Below, piece by piece: positions 5,422-11,108 of a stretch of 11,108 bases of DNA (positions are counted from its first letter, which is position 1; the number at the start of each line of letters is the position of its first letter). Location of the stretch: contig JARIAP010000111.1 in assembly GCA_029257755.1 (NCBI GenBank), forward strand, positions 1 through 11,108. Direction: 5' to 3'. This stretch comes from Helicobacter sp. Lineage in GTDB: Bacteria; Campylobacterota; Campylobacteria; Campylobacterales; Helicobacteraceae. A program made the translations under genes and the position numbers. Under the pieces are notes generated by a model. It saw only the letters and a list, made by a program, of their open reading frames with translations, was not told where the DNA came from and made no database searches.

Positions 5422-7920
5422 ATGTATAAAAATAATTTAAAGGAAAACGCTAAATCAAATGAAAATAAATTAGATTCTAATTTAAATAATGTAAATACAG
5501 AAGATTATAAGGAATCTAGTTTTTATCTTTTTCCTTCACATAATAATATAGACAATGCTATTAAAACAGAGTATTCAAATATTGAATTAAAGAAAACTTA
5601 TATAAATAAAACAAATGAACAAGACAATATAGATAAGCAAGATAATATTGATTCTATAATGTTAGATAGCGTTGCAGAAAATCATAATTTTTATACCTTA
5701 AGAAATGTGTCAAGTGATAATTTAATCATAAAGCCATTTTCAAAAATTGAAAAGAAAAAACGCCAAATACAACAAGCAAAGCTTAATGCAAAGAAAGCTA
5801 TACCAGTAAAATTAGACTATAATGACTATGAAGACACAAGCGATGAAGCAAAAACTTTTAAAGCATGGAGACTTTTTATAGTTCTTGGATTGTTTGTAAT
5901 CTGTTTTTTTGTATTTATATTAGCAGTTTATGCAAAAATTATTACAAAACCACCAGATATGGATCCATATAATAAAAAATCTCGTCAATACCCATGGTCT
6001 CAAAAAGCAGATATAGATATAGCATTAAGAGGGGAAATATCAAGTCTTGATAATTATATACTTGCATCTAGCAAAAAATTATATAGAGTGAGTCTATATG
6101 TCCCATCTATATATGAAGAAAAAAAGGAATTATTAATAAAACTTTTACATTTATATGCAAATTTTGATATAGATTCTATTCGCAATGCTATATCAAAAGG
6201 TGGTAATATTTTAATTGCTAGTGATGTTAGTTCTATTGATGCAGCTAATCTTAGAATTTTAAACCAAAAGTTAGCTAGACTTGGTGTTTATAAAAAATGC
6301 ACATTTAGTTATATAAATAAAATAGATTTGCAAGATTCAGAATTTAAAACAATAATTGCAAGAGCCCAAATAACAAGTGAAAAAGGAAGGCAAACACCAT
6401 TAGATAATGCTGTTTTAAGAATAATGAAGGATTTAGAAGATGGAAGCATAACAAAAGAGAATGCAATTGAAAGATTAAATATTATTTTAGTTGAATATAA
6501 AAATAAAGATATAGATTTATCTAAAGAATGTTATACCCCAATATTTACATATAATAAAGATGTTAAAAACAATTCAAATACAAGAATTGATAGGGGATTA
6601 GATATAGCAGTAGATAAAATAGAAAGAGAATACCCATTTAAAAACCTTATGCAACCATTATTGGGATTTACAAACTATGGTAAAAAAAGTATTGACAATA
6701 AATTATATGATGATAAAATGAAGTTAATTGCTCAATCAGGAATAGAGAAATATAGAGATGGAATATTATCTGCTAAAAGAGATGGTAAAATTATTGGAAT
6801 GGCAGATAAAAGTGGAAATGTAATTTTAAATAGATATTCTAGAACATTAATGCGTGAAGATGGCTTTAATATACAATTAACTATACCATTAATATTACAA
6901 TCTAAAATACAAAAAATATTAGAAAATGCAAATAAACAATATAAAGCACAACAAATAGTAGCAGGAATAATGGATCCAATAACAGGAGAAATATTAGCCC
7001 TTGCATCGTCATCATCATTTAATCCAAATATTGGACAAAGAGATAAAGATATAGCAGATAAAATGCGTGTAGCGGCGGCAGAGCGTTCATTTGAACCCGG
7101 AAGCACAATAAAACCATTGATATTTTCATATTTAACAAATAACAAATTGATTGACTTTAAAGATGTAATTGATTTACATGATGGAGTATATCAACTTAGG
7201 ACATATACAATAAGAGACACATCACCTTTAAAAAATGCTACACCAGAGCAAATACTTATTAAATCAAGTAATATTGGAATGACAAAATTAACAAAGCGAT
7301 TAAGTGGCAAGGAAATAGAATCTATGTTTAAAATGTTTGGAATTAACAATAGCACAGGCGTTGATATTGCAAATGAAGCAACAGGATTATTACCAAAAAG
7401 TAATATTTTAAATCGAGAAGTAGAAAAAGGTGCTGCAAGTTATGGGTATGGATTAAGAATGACTTTTATGCAACTTTTGCGTGGTTATGCTGTATTTAAT
7501 AATGGTGGTTTTCTTGTAACACCCCATGTAACAAAACAATTTATATCTCCAGATTCTAAAATTTTTTATCCAACACTTGAAGCACCAAAACAAATAATTA
7601 GCACATATAATGCAAACTATATGAAAAATCTTTTGCATAGAGTTGTAAAAGAGGGAACTGCAAAAAGGGCTGATGTTGATGGACTTATAATTGGTGGTAA
7701 GACAGGGACAGCAAGAGAAAAACATAATGGAGAGACTATTTATAATGGTTCATTTTTTGGATATGCAAGTGATGGCAAAACAACTTATACAATAGGTGTT
7801 GTTACTTATGGCTCTCAAGCTAATGAAGATTATTATGCAGGACAAACTGCTGCTCCAGTATTTGCAAAGATTGCGGATTTATTAGCACAAGAGGGGTATT
7901 TAATGCGAAAAATTGACTAA
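5422..7920 (+). CDS. ftsI: penicillin-binding protein, division transpeptidase FtsI, with long N-terminal extension
   Basis: Class B penicillin-binding protein that cross-links septal peptidoglycan. Seen: one membrane span at about 149-175 (WRLFIVLGLFVICFFVFILA), a non-penicillin-binding/dimerisation region at about 190-520, and a transpeptidase domain with the three hallmark motifs: S561-T-I-K564 in EPGSTIKP, S615-S-N617, and K760-T-G-T763. At 832 residues it is about 200 longer than typical (about 600-650). Most of the excess is residues 1-148: a hydrophilic, Asn/Lys/Asp-rich cytoplasmic segment with a small QDNID repeat near residues 70-77. The 5422 ATG has no good ribosome site, and AAGGA at 5440-5444 leads only to an out-of-frame ATG, so the true start is uncertain; the next in-frame Met is near residue 80. 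Gene order flgB-flgC-fliE-pbp is, to my knowledge, conserved in H. pylori and C. jejuni. FtsI is preferred to the elongation enzyme MrdA by this context. Confidence 0.9.
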   Translation: MYKNNLKENAKSNENKLDSNLNNVNTEDYKESSFYLFPSHNNIDNAIKTEYSNIELKKTYINKTNEQDNIDKQDNIDSIMLDSVAENHNFYTLRNVSSDNLIIKPFSKIEKKKRQIQQAKLNAKKAIPVKLDYNDYEDTSDEAKTFKAWRLFIVLGLFVICFFVFILAVYAKIITKPPDMDPYNKKSRQYPWSQKADIDIALRGEISSLDNYILASSKKLYRVSLYVPSIYEEKKELLIKLLHLYANFDIDSIRNAISKGGNILIASDVSSIDAANLRILNQKLARLGVYKKCTFSYINKIDLQDSEFKTIIARAQITSEKGRQTPLDNAVLRIMKDLEDGSITKENAIERLNIILVEYKNKDIDLSKECYTPIFTYNKDVKNNSNTRIDRGLDIAVDKIEREYPFKNLMQPLLGFTNYGKKSIDNKLYDDKMKLIAQSGIEKYRDGILSAKRDGKIIGMADKSGNVILNRYSRTLMREDGFNIQLTIPLILQSKIQKILENANKQYKAQQIVAGIMDPITGEILALASSSSFNPNIGQRDKDIADKMRVAAAERSFEPGSTIKPLIFSYLTNNKLIDFKDVIDLHDGVYQLRTYTIRDTSPLKNATPEQILIKSSNIGMTKLTKRLSGKEIESMFKMFGINNSTGVDIANEATGLLPKSNILNREVEKGAASYGYGLRMTFMQLLRGYAVFNNGGFLVTPHVTKQFISPDSKIFYPTLEAPKQIISTYNANYMKNLLHRVVKEGTAKRADVDGLIIGGKTGTAREKHNGETIYNGSFFGYASDGKTTYTIGVVTYGSQANEDYYAGQTAAPVFAKIADLLAQEGYLMRKID

Positions 7921-7926
7921 TGATTA

Positions 7927-8241
7927 TTAATTTTGTTGTTTTATGTTTTTAATATCTTCTTTTATTTTCATAGTTTGTTCTTGCAAAGATTGTAATTTTC
8001 TTTCACCACCAGCAATGCCACCAGCTATTGTAAATAGTATGCTAAGATTCAAAGCAACAAAGAAAAAACAAGTAACACCAACAATAATAGACAATTTTAT
8101 TGCATTTTTAGTCGTTTTTTTATGTATTTGAATATCTTTTTTTATTGCTGATATTTCTTCTTTTAATTTTTCAATTATTGCAGCTGTGTTGTTATATTCT
8201 AAATTACCAATGTTTTTAAGTTCATCTTGTGTATTTTTCAT
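7927..8241 (-). CDS. small membrane protein with flanking coiled coils, unknown function
   Basis: I do not recognise this 104-residue protein. It has a hydrophilic helical N-terminal part (about 20-45, heptad-like AAIIEKLKEEISAIKKDIQI), a strongly hydrophobic segment at 48-77 ending in AGGIAGGE, long enough for one or a tight pair of membrane passes, and a second charged helix at 80-102 (RKLQSLQEQTMKIKEDIKNI). This layout suggests an oligomeric membrane-anchored protein. Its ATG overlaps the TGA of the upstream permease gene by four bases (ATGA), so translation is probably coupled, implying an accessory role to the transporter. The stop is six bases from the ftsI stop on the other strand. Function is unknown; a scaffold or accessory subunit of the permease is an inference only. 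Confidence 0.75.
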   Translation of the reverse strand: MKNTQDELKNIGNLEYNNTAAIIEKLKEEISAIKKDIQIHKKTTKNAIKLSIIVGVTCFFFVALNLSILFTIAGGIAGGERKLQSLQEQTMKIKEDIKNIKQQN

Positions 8242-9077
8242 TTATAGCCTTTTATTGTATTTATAAATAATTTGCAAGTATATATTAAAATCAAGCAAAG
8301 TGTCCCAACAAATGTAATAGCAGCACCGGGTAAAATATTATAAACGAAAGCTAAAAATAACCCAACGAACATAAAAACTATTGAAAACAAACTAGCAAAT
8401 ATCATTTGTGATTTTAGTGTTTTAGCAAAAATATTACTTATATATGCAGGTATAGAAAGCATGGCAAGGACTAAAATCAACCCAGATATTTGCATACTTA
8501 GAATAACACCAATAGCAATAAAAGTAAAAATTATATTCATAAATAAATTAGTATTTATACCACGAAGCTTACAAAATTCATAGTCATAACTTATGTTAAG
8601 AATTTCTCTATAATATACACATAAAAATAACAATAAAACAATATCAAATATACTCATAAGCACAAGAGATTCTGTATCTACGCTAATAAGTGAGCCAAAA
8701 AGATATGATTCCATATCAATATTAGATGTCGATATATTTATAAAAACTACTCCTATTGACATACCAAATGCCCATAAAATTGCACTGAAAGTATCAATGT
8801 GAGTTTCAAAATTTTTCTTTACAAATGCTAGTAAAAATGCAACAATAATTGCACTAATACTAGATCCAAGCAAAACAGAAAAACCAAAGAATACAGCTAT
8901 ACCAATACCACCATAAGCACAATGTGCCACACCACCACCAACAAATACTATTCTATTTGATACCAATAAGGATCCTATAATTCCAGAAATAATGCTTATA
9001 AGCAATATAGCAAATAATGCGTTATGCAAAAAAGAATTTTGAATAATAGCGTTAAAAAAAGATTCTATAGCATTCAT
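8238..9077 (-). CDS. metal ABC transporter permease (ZnuB/MntB type, ABC-3 family)
   Basis: A 279-residue integral membrane protein with about eight or nine hydrophobic segments, fitting the transmembrane subunit of Zn/Mn/Fe importers. Family features: a first segment followed by RIVFVGGGVAHCAYGGIG (42-59), corresponding to the GD.LSH...G motif with His52 in the conserved place; MESYLFGSLISVDTESL in the middle; an EFCKLRGINTNLF loop, like the A..G.....L..L.F contact region; and a C-terminal part with LVLAMLSIPAYISNIFAKTL. The usual Asp before the conserved Ser-His is absent: the motif here is GGGVAH. It imports a divalent metal together with an ATPase and a periplasmic binding protein, neither of which is in the window. 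AGGGGA precedes the ATG. It lies 12 bases downstream of the His-rich membrane protein gene and overlaps the next gene by four bases, so the three form an operon. Zinc is the best guess for substrate, not shown. Confidence 0.88.
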   Translation of the reverse strand: MNAIESFFNAIIQNSFLHNALFAILLISIISGIIGSLLVSNRIVFVGGGVAHCAYGGIGIAVFFGFSVLLGSSISAIIVAFLLAFVKKNFETHIDTFSAILWAFGMSIGVVFINISTSNIDMESYLFGSLISVDTESLVLMSIFDIVLLLFLCVYYREILNISYDYEFCKLRGINTNLFMNIIFTFIAIGVILSMQISGLILVLAMLSIPAYISNIFAKTLKSQMIFASLFSIVFMFVGLFLAFVYNILPGAAITFVGTLCLILIYTCKLFINTIKGYK

Positions 9078-9089
9078 GTAAATTCCCCT

Positions 9090-9899
9090 CTATTTATTAT
9101 TGTGATGTTCGTGCATATGATGATTATGTATATCGTGAATATTTGCATTTTTTATATCTATTTGATTGTCATTTTTGGTATCTGTATGTCCCATATTATG
9201 ATTCATATGATGATGCATTGAATCTTGTGTGTTATTAAGCATATTTATACCTTTATAAATATTTATAAAGGCAAAATAACTCATAATTACAAAAGCTACC
9301 CATAAAAATATTTTTCTAAGAGATGATTGTAAAAGACTTGAACTAAAAATACCAACAACAAAAAGAGGCAAAAAAGTGCCAATAGAAAATACAATCATTG
9401 TAATAATAGAATGATAAATATTCATTGAATCTGCTGCTTTAATTGAAGCCATATATACTAAGTGGCATGGTAAAAATCCATTTAAAACACCAATGATAAA
9501 AAAGCTAATAATATTTTGAGATTTCATTACTTTTTTAAAGGTATCTTTATACCATTTATAATTTCCACTAGGAGTAACATTACCTAATAATCTTGGAAAG
9601 AAAGTGATAGTGAATGCTACAATAAATAATAATACACCAAGTATTATAAAAATTATAGCTTGTGCAGTTTGATTAAAACCAAAGCCTTTAGCTATTAGTG
9701 TAAAACAAATACCAACAATAATATAACCACACATTCTACCAAAGAAATATAAAATATTTGCAACTATTTGTAATATTTTAGAATCATCAAATTTACACAT
9801 ATTTAAACCGATTACGATGCCACCGCACATACCAACACAATGAGTAAAGGAAGCCATAAATGTAGCAAATAAAAACAAAAGATATGATTCAAAATTCAT
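9090..9899 (-). CDS. UreH_2/SafE-like membrane protein with His/Met-rich tail
   Basis: A 269-residue protein with about six membrane segments. The N-terminus has FTHCVGMCGGIVIG (His20, Cys21, Met24, Cys25), and the middle has NGFLPCHLVYMA (Pro144-Cys145-His146). This pair of HC..MCGG and PC motifs marks the sulfite exporter TauE/SafE-like or UreH_2 family, a relative of the CcdA/DsbD membrane domain often found with copper or nickel handling genes. Residues 228-269 form a hydrophilic tail with twelve His in two clusters (MHHHMNHNMGH and IHDIHNHHMHEHH), plus several Met, a likely Zn, Cu or Ni binding region. It is the first gene of a minus-strand operon with the metal ABC permease 12 bases downstream, which supports a role in transition-metal transport or delivery. 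Metal identity and direction of transport cannot be read from sequence. AAGG lies about eleven bases before the ATG. Confidence 0.85.
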   Translation of the reverse strand: MNFESYLLFLFATFMASFTHCVGMCGGIVIGLNMCKFDDSKILQIVANILYFFGRMCGYIIVGICFTLIAKGFGFNQTAQAIIFIILGVLLFIVAFTITFFPRLLGNVTPSGNYKWYKDTFKKVMKSQNIISFFIIGVLNGFLPCHLVYMASIKAADSMNIYHSIITMIVFSIGTFLPLFVVGIFSSSLLQSSLRKIFLWVAFVIMSYFAFINIYKGINMLNNTQDSMHHHMNHNMGHTDTKNDNQIDIKNANIHDIHNHHMHEHHNNK

Positions 9900-10057
9900 A
9901 AAATTTATTACCTTAATAACATAAATATTGTGTATAATATATATTTTAATGCTTATATTTGGAATTTAATTTGCTTTTAAGTAATACACAAATAATGTTA
10001 TTATAATATAAGGTTTTTAATATCAGCCAACTATCTCATTTTCTTGCGGAGTATTTT
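9900..10057. promoter_or_regulatory. divergent region between the metal operon and the Hop/Hor-type gene
   Basis: This 158-base non-coding region must carry the promoter of the minus-strand metal operon and that of the plus-strand outer-membrane protein gene. The plus-strand sigma-54 element is clear and is listed separately. A housekeeping-like TATAAT at 10002-10007 could serve as a second plus-strand promoter. For the minus strand only weak -10-like words are visible, around 9930-9945. I see no clear Fur- or Zur-like palindrome. Confidence 0.45.
9959..9976 (+). promoter_or_regulatory. sigma-54 (RpoN) promoter of the outer-membrane protein gene at 10058
   Basis: TTGGAATTTAATTTGCTT has GG at 9961-9962 and GC at 9973-9974, exactly ten bases apart, and is nearly identical to the flgB promoter at 3988-4005. 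Both are also preceded by TATAT. The predicted transcript start is near 9986, giving a leader of about 72 bases to the start codon at 10058. This places the downstream gene in the RpoN, mostly flagellar, regulon. Confidence 0.8.
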
Positions 10058-10726
10058 ATGTTATTTATACGAAATATTGCATTATCCTTTGTTTTATGTA
10101 TAATTAGTGCAAATTGTGTATTTGCTGAAGAAGTAATAGATAATAATATTGTTAAAAACACAATGCAAAAACCAAATAATATTAAAACAAATGATTATAT
10201 TAATAATGAAGATGAAGTAACAAAATTAGAACTTGCTGGTAGCGATTCTTTTGAATATGATATTGCAAACAAAATAAGGAAGACAAAAAGTGGTGTAAAT
10301 GTAGGTGTAGGTGCAAATTTTATATACAATATTCAAGATAATGGATTGCAAGTAAATGTTAGTGCTATGCTTGGATATAGCTATTTTTTTTATAAAACAT
10401 TTGGTATTAGATTAAATGGTATTTTTGATAATAATAAAAGTGGATTTTATAGTGGAGCTAGTGTTGATGTTATGTGGGATTTTATACAAACAGAACCATT
10501 TGGAATAGGCATATTAATTGGTAGTAGCATTGGATATAGAGAGTATTATTTATCAAGTAAATATGGACAACTATTGGGGCAGTTTCATAGTGGCATAGGT
10601 TTTATATTTGATAGCGGTAGAAGTAGAATTGATACAATAGTTCGTATTCCATATAATAATATTGAATCTTATAGTAAAATTTACAATAATATTACATATG
10701 TAATAATGTATTCTTACACATTTTAA
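10058..10726 (+). CDS. Hop/Hor-type outer-membrane protein
   Basis: A 222-residue exported protein with a signal peptide (basic MLFIRN, hydrophobic core, VFA cleavage site near residue 23), a polar Asn/Lys-rich linker to about residue 75, then a beta-barrel. The C-terminal part follows the Helicobacter outer-membrane protein family (PF01856-like): FFYKTFGIRLNGIFDNN resembles the family's FGLRYYGFFDYG; next come VDVMWDFI and FGIGILIGSSIGY; the end is YVIMYSYTF, the aromatic C-terminus recognised by BAM. It is short for a Hop, more like the Hor subgroup or a minimal barrel of about eight strands. It is likely an adhesin, porin or structural surface protein; the function is not evident. CGGAG at 10047-10051, six bases before the ATG, is a modest ribosome site. 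Expression is probably driven by the sigma-54 promoter upstream, unusual for this family. No partner gene follows in the same direction. Confidence 0.82.
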   Translation: MLFIRNIALSFVLCIISANCVFAEEVIDNNIVKNTMQKPNNIKTNDYINNEDEVTKLELAGSDSFEYDIANKIRKTKSGVNVGVGANFIYNIQDNGLQVNVSAMLGYSYFFYKTFGIRLNGIFDNNKSGFYSGASVDVMWDFIQTEPFGIGILIGSSIGYREYYLSSKYGQLLGQFHSGIGFIFDSGRSRIDTIVRIPYNNIESYSKIYNNITYVIMYSYTF

Positions 10727-10868
10727 TATCAATGAATATATTTATTTAAACAAATCATATTATTTATATTGCGATTAATATAATTAAATTTATATCAATA
10801 AATTGTAGATTTTGTGGATTAAAATTATAAATAAGATTTTAAACAAATGCTGATTTTACTATACCAAG

Positions 10869-10889
10869 CTCCCCTGCTTAAAGCAGGAG
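10869..10889. repeat. short inverted repeat (hairpin) in intergenic DNA
   Basis: CCTGCTT (10873-10879) faces AAGCAGG (10881-10887), giving five firm base pairs with a TTAAA loop, and two more outer pairs (CT with AG) if two C residues bulge. No T-run follows on either strand, so it is not a standard intrinsic terminator. The shape recalls the right-end hairpins of IS200/IS605-type elements, but no transposase or tnpB remnant is visible next to it. Confidence 0.5.
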
Positions 10890-10905
10890 AAAAGCAAGGA
10901 GGCGT

Positions 10906-10928
10906 AAAAACTTTTGGGAATAAATCCC
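10906..10928 (-). terminator. possible weak terminator of the flagellin gene
   Basis: Reading on the minus strand, about 22 bases after the flagellin stop there is GGGA-TTTAT-TCCC (10928 to 10916), followed by AAAAG and then TTTTT (10910 to 10906). The stem is only four base pairs and the T-run starts five bases late, so the prediction is weak. It is the best terminator-like element for this strongly expressed gene within the window. Confidence 0.3.
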
Positions 10929-10950
10929 TTCTTAGAGCAACAAAACTAGA

Positions 10951-11108
10951 CTAATTTAAAAGCCTTAAAATATTTTGTTGAACAGCATTTGCTTGACTTA
11001 AAGCATAACTACCAGATTGTGCCAAGATATTAAGCTTATTAAAGTTAGCAGATTCTTGTGCAAAATCCACTTCTCTAATTTGACTTTCAGCTGCTTTAAC
11101 ATTTACTT
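10951..11108 (-). CDS. flagellin, C-terminal end (partial)
   Basis: The reverse strand reads 52 codons ending in TAG, and the gene continues beyond the right edge. The translation [20 protein letters not shown], then [20 protein letters not shown] and [11 protein letters not shown], is the conserved D0 C-terminal helix of bacterial flagellin, which pairs with the N-terminal helix to form the filament core. The sequence is too short to decide between the major (FlaA) and minor (FlaB) flagellin of Helicobacter, so no symbol is given. The promoter is outside the window. It converges on the Hop/Hor-type outer-membrane protein gene. Confidence 0.95.
   Translation of the reverse strand, partial: VNVKAAESQIREVDFAQESANFNKLNILAQSGSYALSQANAVQQNILRLLN

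Larger units (their letters stand above)
10727..10950. other. intergenic region between the outer-membrane protein and flagellin genes
   Basis: This region separates two convergent genes. Bases 10727-10860 are almost pure A/T with no open frame or hairpin I can support. Bases 10866-10945 are distinctly richer in G+C and hold two short inverted repeats and the related words AAAGCAGGAG and AAAGCAAGGAGG in direct orientation (10881-10902). This part may be the flagellin transcript end, a small RNA, or a decayed mobile-element end. Confidence 0.5.

Noticed and set aside
5630..5655. QDNID direct repeat in ftsI as a tandem-repeat array
   Set aside because: Only two degenerate units are present, within an Asn/Asp/Lys-rich segment; not enough for a repeat array or a phase-variation tract.
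6732..7725. Minus-strand open frames of 137 and 90 codons inside ftsI
   Set aside because: They lie opposite the transpeptidase motifs SxxK, SxN and KTG; hydrophobic or Cys-rich translations are a by-product of the opposite strand of AT-rich coding DNA.
7943..8131. Plus-strand open frame of 62 codons opposite the small membrane protein
   Set aside because: The minus-strand frame has an ATGA overlap with the permease and a sensible helix/membrane layout; the plus frame has no ribosome site and would start inside the convergent gap.
9024..9221. Plus-strand open frame of 65 codons across the permease/UreH_2-like junction
   Set aside because: It is antisense to the His-rich tail and the permease start, both well supported; its Met/Ile/His-rich translation reflects the complement of the His codons.
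10727..10950. CRISPR array or tRNA in the last large gap
   Set aside because: There are no regularly spaced repeats of CRISPR length, and neither hairpin fits a cloverleaf or ends in CCA context.

Overview
The window is a very AT-rich, gene-dense stretch of a Campylobacterota genome, most likely a Helicobacter or close relative. Three things point there: the order flgB-flgC-fliE-ftsI, which is the arrangement I know from Helicobacter pylori and Campylobacter jejuni; an outer-membrane protein whose C-terminal half matches the Helicobacter Hop/Hor barrel pattern; and Dxs and flagellin sequences that read like H. pylori relatives. All assignments come from reading the sequence and remembered family patterns; no database search was run.

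Layout. 1-242 (+) is the 3' end of DNA polymerase I (polA). It converges on 256-1458 (-), a 400-residue outer-membrane porin-like protein. A 327-bp non-coding divergent region (1463-1789) separates that gene from dxs (1790-3889, +), the first enzyme of the MEP isoprenoid pathway. At 3988-4005 is a near-perfect sigma-54 (RpoN) promoter, followed by the rod genes flgB, flgC and fliE and then a cell-division transpeptidase, ftsI, with a long N-terminal extension (to 7920). Convergent to ftsI, with six bases between stop codons, is a three-gene minus-strand operon (9899 down to 7927): a UreH_2/SafE-like membrane protein with a His/Met-rich tail, a zinc/manganese-type ABC permease, and a small membrane/coiled-coil protein. 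Divergent from that operon is a Hop/Hor-type outer-membrane protein (10058-10726, +), also behind a good sigma-54 promoter (9959-9976). A small hairpin-containing stretch follows, and the window closes with the 3' end of a flagellin gene on the minus strand (10951-11108).

How the genes fit together. Flagellar assembly is the main theme: the proximal rod proteins FlgB and FlgC and the rod/MS-ring adaptor FliE, a flagellin, and two sigma-54 promoters of the kind that drive middle flagellar genes in this phylum. The second promoter ties a surface barrel protein to the same regulon. The minus-strand operon looks like a transition-metal handling unit, but the ATPase and the substrate-binding protein expected with the permease are not in the window.

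I see no tRNA, rRNA, CRISPR array, intact insertion sequence, phage gene or recognised defence system. The most interesting items are the sigma-54 promoter in front of the outer-membrane protein, the His-rich metal operon with its uncharacterised small protein, and the roughly 148-residue N-terminal extension of FtsI.
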